Origin: Candidatus Contendibacter sp.
Lineage (GTDB): Bacteria; Pseudomonadota; Gammaproteobacteria; Competibacterales; Competibacteraceae
Reading direction: 5' to 3'
Assembly (NCBI GenBank): GCA_029624675.1
Contig: JARSSP010000051.1
Coordinates: 1 to 64,000 of the forward strand
Length of the DNA stretch: 64,000 bases
The notes under the pieces were generated by a model. The model was given only the letters and a program-made list of their open reading frames with translations, searched no databases and was not told the DNA's origin. The translations under genes were made by a program, and so were the position numbers. How positions within the stretch are numbered: the stretch's first letter is position 1; the number at the start of each line of letters is the position of its first letter. Shown here piece by piece: positions 27,067 through 39,811 of the stretch.

Positions 27067-27645
27067 ATGGCTGAAACGACCACTGTCGTCCGACCCACCG
27101 CCGCTGCTCGGCCTTACGCCCGCGCCGCGTTCGAGGACGCCCAAGCCACCCAGGCGTTGCCGCTCTGGTCCGAACTGTTGCAGGTGACTGCCGCCGTCGC
27201 CGGCGATCCGACCATGCAACGGCTGCTGGGTCCCTGGAATCCGCAATTGCGCGGCGAGCAAAAAGCCGATTTGGTGGCCGGATTGTGCCGCGACGTTCGC
27301 GGCGCCGCCGAGGCGATACCGGAGACGTTCGTCACCTTCCTCAAGATGTTGGCGGAGTTTCATCGCCTGCACCTGCTTCCCAGCATCGCCGTTCTGTTCG
27401 AACGGTTTCGCGCGGAAGCCGAAAGCGTTCTCCACGCCGAACTGATTTCCGCCGCCGCCGTGACCGATGCCCAGCGCAAGCGCGTGACCAAGGCGCTTAG
27501 GATAAGGTTCAAGCGCAGCGTCATGTTGAACTGCAAGACGGACCCGTCATTGATCGCGGGCGCGGTGATCCGGATCGGTGATCGGGTGATCGACGGTTCG
27601 GCGCGCGGCCGGCTGGACAAACTCGCCACGGCCTTGAGCCAGTAA
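27067..27645 (+). CDS. atpH: F0F1 ATP synthase subunit delta
   Basis: Links F1 alpha subunits to the b stalk. The 192-residue protein has the N-terminal helical domain starting RPYARAAFEDAQ and the conserved C-terminal DPSLIAGAVIRIGDRVIDGSA. The first dozen residues (AETTTVVRPTAA) are an extra tail compared with the usual 177-residue form. ATG 27067 is 17 bases from the atpF stop. Confidence 0.96.
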   Translation: MAETTTVVRPTAAARPYARAAFEDAQATQALPLWSELLQVTAAVAGDPTMQRLLGPWNPQLRGEQKADLVAGLCRDVRGAAEAIPETFVTFLKMLAEFHRLHLLPSIAVLFERFRAEAESVLHAELISAAAVTDAQRKRVTKALRIRFKRSVMLNCKTDPSLIAGAVIRIGDRVIDGSARGRLDKLATALSQ

Positions 27646-27660
27646 GGGGAATACCGCTTT

Positions 27661-29217
<1,557 letters not shown>

Positions 29218-29229
29218 GCGGGTGTCACC

Positions 29230-30093
29230 ATGGCCGGCGCCAAAGAGATACGCACCAAAATCAAGAGTATCAAGAGTACTCAGAAGATCACCAAGGCCAT
29301 GGAAATGGTGGCGGCCAGCAAAATGCGCAAGGCCCAGGAGCGCATGAAAGCGGCCCGACCCTATGCGACCAAGATCCGCAACGTCATCTCGCACTTGGCC
29401 CACGCCCATACCGAGTATCGCAGTCCGGGGTTGATGGAACGCGAACTCAAGCGGGTCGGGCTAATCGTGGTGTCGACCGATCGCGGCCTGTGCGGAGGAT
29501 TGAACACCAACCTGTTCAAGGCGACCATCCTCGCCATGCAGGACTGGCGGAATCGCGGCATCGAGATCGATGTCTGCACCGTCGGCACCAAGGCGTTCCA
29601 GTTCTTCCGCCGGCTGAAGGGCAATGTCGTCGCCCACGTTTCCCACTTGGGCGACTCACCCCGCTTCGAGGATGTGCTCGGGCCGGTCAAAGTCATGGCC
29701 GACGCTTTCGCGGAAGGTCGGATCGACGCGATCTATCTGGTGTACAACGAGTTCGTCAACACCATGAGCCAAAAGCCCAAGGTCGAGCGGCTAGTGCCGA
29801 TCACCGCCGAGGTGCAGGATGCAGCGCCCGTCCATCGCTGGGATTACATCTACGAACCCGATCCCAAGGAACTGATCGAGTTGCTGTTGCGGCGTTACGG
29901 CGAGTCGGTGGTGTATCAGGCCCTGGTGGAAAACGTCGCCTGCGAGATGGCCGCTCGCATGGTCGCCATGAAGAGCGCGTCCGACAACGCGGGCACTCTC
30001 ATCGATGAGTTGCAATTGATCTACAACAAGGCCCGGCAGGCGTCGATCACCCAGGAACTGGCCGAGATCGTGGGTGGCGCCGCGGCGGTATAA
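29230..30093 (+). CDS. atpG: F0F1 ATP synthase subunit gamma
   Basis: Central rotor shaft of F1. The 287-residue protein begins with the conserved [20 protein letters not shown] and ends with the helix [29 protein letters not shown], the two long helices of the coiled coil. The block [16 protein letters not shown] is the catch region found in all gamma subunits. It begins 12 bases after atpA. Confidence 0.98.
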   Translation: MAGAKEIRTKIKSIKSTQKITKAMEMVAASKMRKAQERMKAARPYATKIRNVISHLAHAHTEYRSPGLMERELKRVGLIVVSTDRGLCGGLNTNLFKATILAMQDWRNRGIEIDVCTVGTKAFQFFRRLKGNVVAHVSHLGDSPRFEDVLGPVKVMADAFAEGRIDAIYLVYNEFVNTMSQKPKVERLVPITAEVQDAAPVHRWDYIYEPDPKELIELLLRRYGESVVYQALVENVACEMAARMVAMKSASDNAGTLIDELQLIYNKARQASITQELAEIVGGAAAV

Positions 30094-30139
30094 GGTCACG
30101 GCGCGCGTCCGTTTTCGCTCTGGCGCGGGCGCGTGGTGA

Positions 30140-31540
<1,401 letters not shown>

Positions 31541-31600
31541 TGGGGCGGCGGTCCCGTTTCCGGGACCGCATTCCATTCGCAACCGACAAGGGGACGCACC

Positions 31601-32029
31601 ATGGCCATGACACTGCATGTCGACATCGTCAGCGCGGAGAAGGAATTGTTCTCTGGCGCTGCCGAAATGGTGACCGCGCCGGGGGAATTGGGCGAGTTGG
31701 GTATTTTGCCCCGCCATAGCCAGTTGTTGACGCGGTTGAAACCCGGCCAGGTTCGGGTTCGGCTGCTGGGTGGCGAGGAGCAGTTATTCTATGTGTCGGG
31801 AGGGTTGCTGGAAGTCCAGCCCCATGTGGTTACCATCCTGTCCGACACGGCGGAACGAGCCAAGGACTTGGACGAGGCGGCGGCGCAGTCCGCCAAGCAA
31901 CGCGCCGAACAAGTGATCGCCGACCATCGCAGCGAGTTTGAATATGCCCGGGCCAAGGCCGAACTGGCCGAGGCAATCGCGCAGTTGCAAACGATCGAAA
32001 GATTGCGCAAGCTACGCAAATCGAGTTAA
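31601..32029 (+). CDS. atpC: F0F1 ATP synthase subunit epsilon
   Basis: Regulatory and coupling subunit: an N-terminal beta sandwich (about 1-88; [20 protein letters not shown]) and two C-terminal helices (about 92-140). The 142-residue length fits. ATG 31601 has AAGGGG seven bases before it. It is the last gene of the operon and is followed after 36 bases by a clear terminator. Confidence 0.97.
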   Translation: MAMTLHVDIVSAEKELFSGAAEMVTAPGELGELGILPRHSQLLTRLKPGQVRVRLLGGEEQLFYVSGGLLEVQPHVVTILSDTAERAKDLDEAAAQSAKQRAEQVIADHRSEFEYARAKAELAEAIAQLQTIERLRKLRKSS

Positions 32030-32065
32030 TCCAGGCTAACAATAATAATCATCTCGACCCCGCTA

Positions 32066-32097
32066 GGCCGTGACCCCGCGTCACGGCCTTTTTGTTT
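32066..32097 (+). terminator. Intrinsic terminator of the atp operon
   Basis: Perfect 9-bp stem GGCCGTGAC / GTCACGGCC (32066-32074 and 32080-32088) with loop CCCGC, followed by TTTTTGTTT. Textbook rho-independent terminator 36 bases after the atpC stop. Confidence 0.92.
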
Positions 32098-32162
32098 ATG
32101 CGAGAGCCGATGGAAACGGAGTTTTGAATCCGCCGCTCGAAGCTCGGATTGGGAAGGTTCGG

Positions 32163-32168
32163 TATAAT
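32163..32168 (+). promoter_or_regulatory. Candidate -10 element of glmU promoter
   Basis: A perfect TATAAT lies 33 bases before the glmU start, after the atp terminator. No convincing -35 hexamer stands at the right distance, so only the -10 is called. Confidence 0.4.
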
Positions 32169-32201
32169 GCACAAAAGTCTTTTTAGAGAGGCGCACCCGT
32201 C

Positions 32202-33578
32202 ATGCAACAGCTTTCGGTGGTGATCCTTGCCGCTGGCAAAGGTAAAAGGATGGCTTCGGACTTGCCCAAGGTATTGCATCCGCTGGGTGGCAAACCGTTA
32301 CTCGCCCACGTATTGGCGACGGCCGGCGATCTTGAGGCGACAGCGCGACTGGTGGTGCATGGTCACGGCGGCGAGCAGGTCAAAACCCTCTTTATCCACG
32401 AGCGAGGCGTGCAATGGGTGGAACAAGCCGAGCAACTGGGAACGGGTCACGCGGTGGCGCAGGCACTGCCGTTGCTCGACGCCGCCGGTGTGACGCTAGT
32501 GTTGTATGGCGACGTGCCGCTGATTCGCGCCGAAACCTTGCGGCCGCTGGTGGCCGCCGCTCAACAGGGCAAATTGGCGCTGCTGACGGTCGAACTGGCC
32601 GACCCGGGCGGATATGGCCGCATCGTGCGCAATCCACAGGGTCAGGTATGCCGCATTGTCGAGGAGAAGGACGCCACCGCCGAGGAGCGGTGTTTGCGCG
32701 AGATCAACACCGGAATTCTGGCGGTCGCCACCACGAAGCTGCGTGGCTGGGTCGCCCAACTCAACAACAATAACGCTCAAGGCGAATATTACCTGACCGA
32801 CGTGGTCACGCTGGCGGTGCGCGACGGCGTGATGATCGAGGCGTTCACGGTGGCCGAGCCGGAGCAAGTGCTTGGGGTCAATGATCGCGGGCAACTGGCG
32901 CAACTGGAGCGGTTCCACCAGCGCCGCCAGGCCGAACGACTGATGCGCGAGGGCGCGACCTTACTGGACCCGGCCCGAGTGGATGTGCGCGGTACGTTGA
33001 CCACCGGCAAGGACGTGGTCATCGATGTCAACGTCGTGTTCGAAGGCACGGTGCGGTTGGGCGACCGGGTACGAATCGGATCGTGTTGCGTGTTGCGCGA
33101 CGCCATCATCGGCGACGATGTCGAGATTCTGTCACATTGCCGAATCGAAGGCGCGGAGGTGGGAGCCGGATCGCAGATCGGCCCCTTTGCCCGGTTGCGG
33201 CCGGGTTCGTTGCTGGCGGCGGGCGTGCATATCGGTAATTTTGTCGAGACCAAGAAGACCCGGATCGGGCTGGGTTCCAAGGTCAATCACCTGACCTATC
33301 TCGGCGATGCCGAAATCGGCGCGGAGGTCAACGTCGGGGCCGGCACCATCACCTGCAATTACGACGGCGCCAAGAAGCACCAGACGGTGATCGGCGACCG
33401 CGCCTTCATCGGTTCCAACAGTTCGCTGGTGGCGCCGGTGCGGATCGGCAAGGGCGCCACGGTGGGCGCGGGTTCCTCGGTCAGCCGCGACGTGCCGGAC
33501 GGCGGTCTGTGCTTGACCCGCGCGCCACGCAGGGACATCGCCAACTGGCGGCGACCGGTCAAGCCGAAAAAGGGCTGA
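32202..33578 (+). CDS. glmU: Bifunctional UDP-N-acetylglucosamine pyrophosphorylase / glucosamine-1-phosphate N-acetyltransferase
   Basis: Makes UDP-GlcNAc for peptidoglycan and lipopolysaccharide: acetylates glucosamine-1-phosphate, then couples it to UTP. The N-terminal uridyltransferase domain (about 1-230) begins [12 protein letters not shown] and has [12 protein letters not shown] and GEYYLTDVV. The C-terminal left-handed beta-helix (about 250-458) shows hexapeptide repeats and the acetyl-transfer blocks [23 protein letters not shown] and [11 protein letters not shown]. The 458-residue length is normal. Position right behind the atp operon is the common gammaproteobacterial arrangement, here without glmS next to it. 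Confidence 0.98.
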   Translation: MQQLSVVILAAGKGKRMASDLPKVLHPLGGKPLLAHVLATAGDLEATARLVVHGHGGEQVKTLFIHERGVQWVEQAEQLGTGHAVAQALPLLDAAGVTLVLYGDVPLIRAETLRPLVAAAQQGKLALLTVELADPGGYGRIVRNPQGQVCRIVEEKDATAEERCLREINTGILAVATTKLRGWVAQLNNNNAQGEYYLTDVVTLAVRDGVMIEAFTVAEPEQVLGVNDRGQLAQLERFHQRRQAERLMREGATLLDPARVDVRGTLTTGKDVVIDVNVVFEGTVRLGDRVRIGSCCVLRDAIIGDDVEILSHCRIEGAEVGAGSQIGPFARLRPGSLLAAGVHIGNFVETKKTRIGLGSKVNHLTYLGDAEIGAEVNVGAGTITCNYDGAKKHQTVIGDRAFIGSNSSLVAPVRIGKGATVGAGSSVSRDVPDGGLCLTRAPRRDIANWRRPVKPKKG

Positions 33579-33618
33579 CCCAGTTTCCTTTTCCCCATCA
33601 CCCTCCAGGCAAGCCGAC

Positions 33619-35031
33619 ATGGTCAAAACCCGTTTCGCTCCCAGTCCCACGGGCTATCTGCATATCGGTGGCGCCCGCACGGCGCTGTTTTCCTGGTTGT
33701 ATGCCCGCCGCCATGGCGGTCCCTTCGTGCTGCGCATCGAGGACACCGACCTGGAGCGTTCCACCCCGGAAGCGGTGAACGCCATTTTGGAAGGCATGAA
33801 CTGGTTGGGGTTGGATTACGACGAAGGACCTTTTTACCAAACTCGGCGGTTCGATCGTTATCAGGACGTGCTGCGCCAGTTGTTGCGGGAAGGCAGCGCC
33901 TATTATTGCTATTGCACCCGGGAGGAGCTGGAAGCGTTGCGCGCCGAGCAGATGGCCCGCAAGGAAAAACCGCGTTACGACGGCCGCTACCGCGACTACC
34001 AGGGACCACCGCGCGAAGGGGTCGAGCCGGTGGTGCGATTCAAGAACCCACTCAACGGTCAGGTCATCGTTGAGGATTTGATTCGCGGCAACATCGTGTT
34101 TCAGAACGCCGAACTGGACGATCTCATCATCGCCCGCGCCGACGGCAGCCCCACCTACAATTTCTGCGTGGTGGTGGACGACATGGATATGAACATCACT
34201 CATGTGATCCGGGGCGACGACCATATCAACAACACGCCCCGGCAGATCAACATTCTCAAGGCATTGGGCGCGACGGTCCCCCACTACGCTCACGTGCCGA
34301 TGATTCTGGGGCCGGACGGTCAGAAGCTGTCGAAGCGCCACGGCGCCGCCAGCGTCATGGAGTATCGCGACCAGGGTTATCTGCCGGAAGCGGTGCTCAA
34401 TTTCCTGGTGCGGCTGGGCTGGTCGCACGGTGATCAGGAAATTTTCTCGCTGGACGAGATGGTCGAGCGGTTCGATCTTGATGGGTGTAACAAGGCGGCG
34501 TCGGCGATCAACCCCTCCAAGCTGATCTGGTTGAATAAGCACTATCTGAAAACCCTGGAACCGGCGCATGTCGCCCGTCATTTGAGCTGGCACATCGGCC
34601 AGTTGGGCATCGATCCCAGCGAGGGACCCGCTCTGCCCGAGGTGGTCAGGGCTTTCGCCGAACGTTCCGACACCCTGCAAGGGATGGCGCAAGCCGCCAG
34701 CTTTCTCTACCAAGAATTTGAAACCTACGACGCCAAGGCGGCCAGCAAGAATCTGACAGCCGCTGCCAAGGCGCCCCTGCAAGCCGTGAACCGGGCATTC
34801 TCCATCTTGGCGGAGTGGCGGGCCGAGTCGATTCATGCGGCGGTGAATCGGGTTGCCGAAGAGAACGGGTTGGCGCTGGGCAAGGTGGCGCAGCCGCTGC
34901 GGGTGGCGGTATGCGGCACGGCGGTATCGCCACCGATCGATATCACGCTGGAACTGCTGGGCCGGCGCAGAACCCTGGCGCGGATCGAGCGGGCGCTGGA
35001 CTTCATCGCCCGCCCTCCCGGTGAGTTGTGA
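33619..35031 (+). CDS. gltX: Glutamyl-tRNA synthetase
   Basis: Charges tRNA-Glu with glutamate. The 470-residue class I enzyme shows the HIGH-type motif [17 protein letters not shown] and the KMSKS-type motif [10 protein letters not shown]. Other marks are [11 protein letters not shown] and the Glu/tRNA block [23 protein letters not shown]. The C-terminal anticodon-binding helical domains run from about 320 to the end. The Cys-rich zinc insert of some GltX proteins (CYCTREEL here) shows only part of the ligand set. It begins 40 bases after glmU and may be cotranscribed with it. Confidence 0.98.
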   Translation: MVKTRFAPSPTGYLHIGGARTALFSWLYARRHGGPFVLRIEDTDLERSTPEAVNAILEGMNWLGLDYDEGPFYQTRRFDRYQDVLRQLLREGSAYYCYCTREELEALRAEQMARKEKPRYDGRYRDYQGPPREGVEPVVRFKNPLNGQVIVEDLIRGNIVFQNAELDDLIIARADGSPTYNFCVVVDDMDMNITHVIRGDDHINNTPRQINILKALGATVPHYAHVPMILGPDGQKLSKRHGAASVMEYRDQGYLPEAVLNFLVRLGWSHGDQEIFSLDEMVERFDLDGCNKAASAINPSKLIWLNKHYLKTLEPAHVARHLSWHIGQLGIDPSEGPALPEVVRAFAERSDTLQGMAQAASFLYQEFETYDAKAASKNLTAAAKAPLQAVNRAFSILAEWRAESIHAAVNRVAEENGLALGKVAQPLRVAVCGTAVSPPIDITLELLGRRRTLARIERALDFIARPPGEL

Positions 35032-35185
35032 CCTGGAAGTTCAAACCAAGGCGTCTTGGGGTAGCACGGGCTACCGCGTCGGTCGGATCTATTGGCATCG
35101 GGGCGAGCTGGGATGGATGACTTGCACGAGTCCCGCCGCTACAATCCCCTCCCCTTTTGTCCACCCACCGCGGATGACCCAAGCC

Positions 35186-36284
35186 ATGCAGGAACTCAAT
35201 CCCTATTTCAATCGGATCAACGACCTGCGGGGACGCTGTGCGTCCCTCAGGGGGTATCTTTGACTTCGAGACCAGGCGCGAGCGGCTGGACGAGGTCACC
35301 CGCGAATTGCAGGAACCGGATATCTGGAACAACCCCGAACGGGCGCAGGCGCTGGGCAAGGAACGCGCCCAGTTGGAGATCGTGGTCAACCGCTTGGAAA
35401 GCCTCGACCGGGGCCTGAACGAAGTCGCCGAACTGCTGATCCTGGCCGGCGAGGAAGGTGACGAAGCGGCGGTCGTCGAGGTGGCGCGGGACCTGGAAAC
35501 CCATGCTCGCGTGGTGGCGGATCTGGAATTTCAGCGGATGTTTTCCGGCGAACTGGACGCCGGCAATGCCTTTCTGGACATCCAGGCCGGCTCCGGCGGC
35601 ACCGAGGCGCAGGACTGGGCCGAGATGCTGCTGCGGATGTACTTGCGCTGGGGCGAGCGGCGCGGGTTCAAGACCGAGTTGCTGGAAGCCTCGCCGGGCG
35701 AAGTGGCCGGCATCAAGAGCGCCAGCGTGCGCTTCGAGGGCGACTATGCGTTCGGCTGGCTGCGAACCGAAACCGGCGTCCATCGCCTGGTGCGCAAGTC
35801 GCCGTTCGATTCCGGTAACCGCCGGCATACCTCGTTCGCGGCGGTGTTCGTGGCGCCCGAAGTGGACGACAGTATCGAGGTGGACATCAACCCAGCGGAT
35901 TTACGAGTGGACGTGTACCGCGCTTCCGGGGCGGGCGGCCAGCACGTCAACCGCACCGAATCGGCGATTCGGATCACGCACCTGCCGACCGGCATCGTGG
36001 TGCAGTGTCAGAACGACCGTTCCCAGCACAAGAACCGCTCGACCGCGATGAAGCAGCTCAAATCCAAGCTTTATGAACTGGAGTTGCAGAAGCGCAACGC
36101 CCAGGCCCAGGCGTTGGAAGACAGCAAGGCCGACATCGGCTGGGGCAGCCAGATTCGTTCCTACGTGCTGGATCAGTCGCGCATCAAGGATTTGCGCACT
36201 GGCGTCGAAATTGCCAACACCCAGGCGGTGCTGGACGGCGATCTGGACGAATTCATCGAGGCCAGCTTGAAGAGCGGGCTGTAA
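35186..36284 (+). CDS. prfB: Peptide chain release factor 2 (programmed +1 frameshift)
   Basis: Terminates translation at UGA and UAA codons. The gene is read in two frames. ATG 35186 starts [17 protein letters not shown] and runs 25 codons to an in-frame TGA at 35261-35263; a +1 shift after CTT (35258-35260) resumes at GAC 35262. The full product is 365 residues, the same as E. coli RF2. The remainder has the SPF stop-codon-recognition motif as [10 protein letters not shown] and the catalytic GGQ in [15 protein letters not shown]. An upstream ATG at 35174 is also in the first frame. Coding segments: 35186-35260 and 35262-36284. An excess of RF2 terminates at the UGA, a shortage lets the shift happen, which is the known autoregulation. 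Confidence 0.96.
35249..35264 (+). promoter_or_regulatory. prfB recoding site (+1 frameshift signal)
   Basis: The sequence AGGGGGTATCTTTGAC contains the internal Shine-Dalgarno-like AGGGGG, the slippery CTT codon, the UGA stop and the following C that weakens termination. It matches the E. coli prfB signal in every element and spacing. Confidence 0.95.
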
Positions 36285-36304
36285 GCGGTTTTCGCGGGCG
36301 TGGC

Positions 36305-38224
36305 TCAGGTTTCGCGCCCGAGCGCCTCCAACGCCTCCTGGATTTCCAGCCATTCCGTTTCCATCTCGGCTAGTTCCCGGTCCACTTCACCCTTCCGCAC
36401 TAGCCATTCCTTGAGGCGGGTTTTATTGGCGTCGTCGTAGCTGCCGGGATCGGCGAGAGCGGTTTGCAGGTCTCGCTGTTCGGCGTGCAACGTTTCCATC
36501 CGTTGTTCCAGTTGCCTGACGCGCCGTTCCAGTGGCTTGCGCTGGATCGCGAGCTGTTGCCGACGCTCCGCGTCCTGGCGTTTCTGTTCACGGCGGTCGG
36601 CGGCGCTGTTGCCGTTGCCAGTGGCGCGAGGTGCGGTGTCCCGGTTGACGGCGCGCTGGCGCTCGTTCAGCCAGTCGCGGTAGTCGTCCAGATCGCCGTC
36701 GAACGGCCGTGCTTGCCCATCCGCGACCAGCAGAAACTCGTCGGTGACCGTGCGCAGCAGATGCCGGTCGTGAGAGACTATGATCAGCGCGCCCTGATAG
36801 TCCTGCAAGGCCAGGGTCAGGGCATGGCGCATGTCGAGATCGAGATGGTTGGTCGGCTCGTCCAGCAGCAGCAGGTTGGGCCGTTGCCAGACCAGCAGCG
36901 CCAGCGCCAGCCGGGCCTTTTCGCCGCCGGAGAACGGTTCGACCGGGTCCAGCGCCCGGTCGCCGGCAAAGCCGAAACCGCCGATGAAATTCCGCAATTG
37001 CTGGTCGGAGGCGCGGTCGTCCAGTTGTTGCAAATGCCGCAAGGCGCTCCAATCGGGTCGTAACTGTTCCAATTGATGCTGGGCGAAATAGCCGATGGCC
37101 AAGCCTTGCCCGATTTCGATCCGTCCGGCCAGCGGCGGCAATAGTCCGGCCAACAGCTTGATCAGCGTGGATTTGCCGGCCCCGTTCGGTCCCAGTAGGC
37201 CCAGCCGGGTGCCGGGGCCGATGACCAGATTCACTTTGTCCAAAACCTGCCGCTGGCCATAACCCGCCGCCACCTTCTCCACGCTCAACAGCGGGTTGGG
37301 CAGCCGCTCCGGCGCGGCGAAACTGAACGTGAATGGTGAATCGACGTGAGCGGCGGCGATGCGCTCCATGCGTTCCAGCGCCTTGATCCGACTCTGTGCC
37401 TGCCGGGCCTTGGTGGCCTTGGCGCGGAAGCGGGTAATGAAGCTTTCCAGATGGGCAATTTCCCGTTGCTGCTTTTCATAAGCCGCCTGTTGCAAGGCCA
37501 GCCGAGCGGCGCGCTGGTCCTCGAAGGCGGCGTAGTTGCCGGGGTACAGCGTGATCCGCCGCTGGTCGATGTGGGCGATATGGCCAGCGACGTTGTCCAG
37601 CACATCGCGGTCGTGGGAGATGAGCAACAGCGTCCCTGGATAGGCGCGCAGCCATTGTTCCAGCCACAACACCGCATCGAGGTCGAGATGGTTGGTCGGT
37701 TCGTCCAGCAGCAATAGATCGGAGCGGCACATCAGTGCACGCGCCAGATTCAGCCGCACTCGCCAGCCACCGGAGAACTCCGCGACCGGCCGGTCCAATT
37801 GATCGGCGGCGAAACCCAGCCCCGCCATCAGCTTGCCGGCGCGGGCGCGAGCGCTGTAACCGTCGATGGCGTCGAAATGGGCGTGCAACTCCGCTTGGCG
37901 CGCGCCGTCGTGGGCGGCTTCGGCGGCTTGCAGATCGCGCTCGATCTGGCGCAGTTCGGCGTCGCCGTCCAGCACGAAGTCCAGGGCGGGCGTCGGCAGC
38001 GCGGGGGTTTCCTGGGCGACATGGGCGATGACCCAGCGCGGCGGGAGATCGATGTCGCCGGCATCCGGATGCAGTTCGTCGCGCAGCAGCGCAAACAGGC
38101 TGGATTTGCCGCAGCCGTTGGCGCCGATCACCCCGACCTTCCAGCCGGGATGCACGATCAGTGAGGTATTTTCAAACAACGGCTTGCCGCCGCGTTGCAG
38201 GGAGAGTTGGCGGAGGGTGATCAA
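36305..38224 (-). CDS. ABC-F family ATPase (YheS-like)
   Basis: A 639-residue soluble protein with two ABC ATPase domains and no membrane part; ABC-F proteins bind the ribosomal E site and modulate translation. Domain 1 (about 1-245) has GANGCGKSSLFALL, the signature FSGGWRVRLNLARAL and LLLLDEPTNHLDLDAVLWLE. The linker is rich in Gln/Arg (about 245-300). Domain 2 (about 312-525) has GPNGAGKSTLIKLL, FSGGEKARLALALL and a second LLLLDEPTNHLDLD. The C-terminal 110 residues form a charged coiled coil. Length and architecture fit YheS. The start is TTG 38224 with AAGGA upstream. It converges on prfB. Confidence 0.9.
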   Translation of the reverse strand: MITLRQLSLQRGGKPLFENTSLIVHPGWKVGVIGANGCGKSSLFALLRDELHPDAGDIDLPPRWVIAHVAQETPALPTPALDFVLDGDAELRQIERDLQAAEAAHDGARQAELHAHFDAIDGYSARARAGKLMAGLGFAADQLDRPVAEFSGGWRVRLNLARALMCRSDLLLLDEPTNHLDLDAVLWLEQWLRAYPGTLLLISHDRDVLDNVAGHIAHIDQRRITLYPGNYAAFEDQRAARLALQQAAYEKQQREIAHLESFITRFRAKATKARQAQSRIKALERMERIAAAHVDSPFTFSFAAPERLPNPLLSVEKVAAGYGQRQVLDKVNLVIGPGTRLGLLGPNGAGKSTLIKLLAGLLPPLAGRIEIGQGLAIGYFAQHQLEQLRPDWSALRHLQQLDDRASDQQLRNFIGGFGFAGDRALDPVEPFSGGEKARLALALLVWQRPNLLLLDEPTNHLDLDMRHALTLALQDYQGALIIVSHDRHLLRTVTDEFLLVADGQARPFDGDLDDYRDWLNERQRAVNRDTAPRATGNGNSAADRREQKRQDAERRQQLAIQRKPLERRVRQLEQRMETLHAEQRDLQTALADPGSYDDANKTRLKEWLVRKGEVDRELAEMETEWLEIQEALEALGRET

Positions 38225-38261
38225 ACGGGGAGTTCCTTGCGGGCCACCATAGCAATGCTAT

Positions 38262-38972
38262 TCATTTTGGAGTCAACACTCGCCGTAACGCACGAATCTT
38301 CTGCCATAGTTGCACTTTGGGTAAGTTCATCGCCAGGGTTTGGATGCAGCGATCCAACCAGCCATGGCGGGTTTGCATGCGGTTGATCGCCTTCTCCAGG
38401 TCCTGGAGGATGGACTTGCCATAGGCTTGCTCGGCCTTTGCCACGGCTGGTCGCAGCAGGCTCAGTGGTGGACTCATCATGGCCAAATCGATCAAATCCC
38501 GGCTAAAAACACCATCGTCGCCCCAACGATCCGAGTTGGCCAGCAGCTTGCTCGTGGCCATATCGAGGGGCGTCAACGTGGCGATGCCGCAAACCTCGTC
38601 ACTGGAAGCGGGTGCGGTCAGTTCGATGCGCCCTTCCAGGATGATTTCAAATTTGATCGGTTGGTCCACCGCCTGCACCATCGTCCGGATGCCGTACTGG
38701 TCGGCTCGTACCTCTCGGGTTTGGGCCAAGGGCGTTGCACCCTCGCGAATAATCGTCGTGATGCCTTGTGGACCAGTCAGCAACTGGCGCAGGGTGCGAT
38801 AGCTACCGACATCGGACACCAGGAAGTCAAGGTCGACTGACTCGCGGTATTCTCCATAACGCAGCGCCATGGCGGTGCCGCCGCCGAACAGGCAATGGTT
38901 CTCGCGCAACAGCGGTCCATTGAGCGCAAACAAAACCTGGGCAAGCTTTTGGTGGCGCGGCCGTTCAAACAT
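38262..38972 (-). CDS. AbiEii/AbiGii-type nucleotidyltransferase toxin
   Basis: A 236-residue member of the nucleotidyl transferase AbiEii/AbiGii family, toxins that transfer nucleotides to tRNA or other targets and act in phage abortive infection. The catalytic strand-loop is present: CLFGGGTAMALRYGEYRESVDLDFLV supplies the G-G and D-x-D elements, and a later FEIILEGRIEL strand fits the third acidic position. The middle holds TPLDMATSKLLANSDRWGDDGVFSRDLIDL, typical for the family. ATG 38972 starts five bases after the antitoxin gene stop; the frame is open further to 39008. The pair forms a two-gene toxin-antitoxin operon. Confidence 0.85.
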   Translation of the reverse strand: MFERPRHQKLAQVLFALNGPLLRENHCLFGGGTAMALRYGEYRESVDLDFLVSDVGSYRTLRQLLTGPQGITTIIREGATPLAQTREVRADQYGIRTMVQAVDQPIKFEIILEGRIELTAPASSDEVCGIATLTPLDMATSKLLANSDRWGDDGVFSRDLIDLAMMSPPLSLLRPAVAKAEQAYGKSILQDLEKAINRMQTRHGWLDRCIQTLAMNLPKVQLWQKIRALRRVLTPK

Positions 38973-38976
38973 GGGT

Positions 38977-39456
38977 TCAGCCTTTTCCAAAGGCCAGGCG
39001 CAGTGCATCGATCAAATGCCGCTCTCCTGGCTCCATGGCGGCAAAATCCAGATGACGCCCGTTGCGCTCATAGATGTTCAGCGCTTCGACCGGCGTTAAT
39101 TCATCCACGCCGTGGATTTGCCAGGCAAGCTGTTTAAGTTGCGGGTAGTCCGATAGACGAATGCGGGCGGGAATCCAGCCCTTTCGGTGGTCGTCACCAA
39201 CTGCGGGGACAGCGCTGGGTGGCGGGAGGATGCCAAACTCCAGGCCCAGTGCCGCCATGACGTTGAGGTAAGCACCCATGGTCACCGCCGGTTCGCCGCG
39301 CTCGATCCGGTGCAACGTCACCCGCGACATGCCGGCCGCTTCCGCCGCCGTCGTGGCGCTAACGCGCAAGGTTTTGCGGTGTGCGCGAATCTGCTGACCC
39401 AGCAATTCGAGCTTTTTAGCCGTGGCGTCGATGATAGCAGGCGGTCGGGCAGGCAT
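38977..39456 (-). CDS. XRE-family HTH antitoxin partner of AbiEii
   Basis: A 159-residue DNA-binding protein. Residues about 18-75 form an XRE/Cro helix-turn-helix (LGQQIRAHRKT, AAEAAGMSRVTLHRIERGEP), and the C-terminal part has a smaller region of unknown fold ending LIDALRLAFGKG. It precedes the AbiEii-type toxin on the same strand and is the likely antitoxin and autorepressor. I place the start at ATG 39456 because a TTGACA/TAGAAT promoter puts the transcript start only a few bases away; an earlier TTG (39477) or ATG (39468) would lie in the promoter. The classical AbiEi antitoxin is a different family, so this is a variant pairing. Confidence 0.82.
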   Translation of the reverse strand: MPARPPAIIDATAKKLELLGQQIRAHRKTLRVSATTAAEAAGMSRVTLHRIERGEPAVTMGAYLNVMAALGLEFGILPPPSAVPAVGDDHRKGWIPARIRLSDYPQLKQLAWQIHGVDELTPVEALNIYERNGRHLDFAAMEPGERHLIDALRLAFGKG

Positions 39457-39459
39457 AAT

Positions 39460-39505
39460 GTTTCTCATTCTATTCAAAATAGCTTAATTGTCAAGAATGA
39501 GAAAC
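39460..39505 (-). promoter_or_regulatory. Operator-flanked promoter of the XRE-AbiEii operon
   Basis: GTTTCTCATTCT (39460-39471) and AGAATGAGAAAC (39494-39505) are a perfect 12-bp inverted repeat. Read on the reverse strand, TTGACA (39489-39494) and TAGAAT (39467-39472) with a 16-base spacer lie between and across the arms, so a dimeric repressor bound to both arms would cover -35 and -10. The predicted start is only about four bases from ATG 39456. Confidence 0.75.
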
Positions 39506-39569
39506 AAATAACGAAAAAATTCCTGTCAGCACACGTTCAACCGGAACTCCACTTCATACGTCATCATCT

Positions 39570-39808
39570 TGACGTTGGTCAGGGTCGAGATCATCTTCGT
39601 GGAACGCTTGTTGTGATCGGTCAAGTACGAAGAGGTGTATCCCAACGGCTATGACACGCTGGATGACGCCTATCGCGGGCTGTACCGGTATTTTGACTTC
39701 TACAACCACCAGCGGCCCCATCAGGCCCTGGGCTACCCAACACCGGCTGCGGTGTATGCCAACAGGTCATTGATCCTGTCACCCACAGGCGTAGAGGCTC
39801 TACCTTAA
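39570..39808 (+). pseudogene. IS3-family transposase, 3' fragment
   Basis: Only the end of an IS3-type orfB integrase domain remains: IFVERLL then a stop (TGA at about 39625) and, in the same frame, SVKYEEVYPNGYDTL, YRYFDFYNHQRPHQALGY and a final stop at 39806-39808. The normal VERLW-RSVKYEE is broken by the stop. The catalytic acidic residues upstream are missing. The fragment abuts an IS630 remnant. Confidence 0.8.
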
Positions 39809-39811
39809 ATT

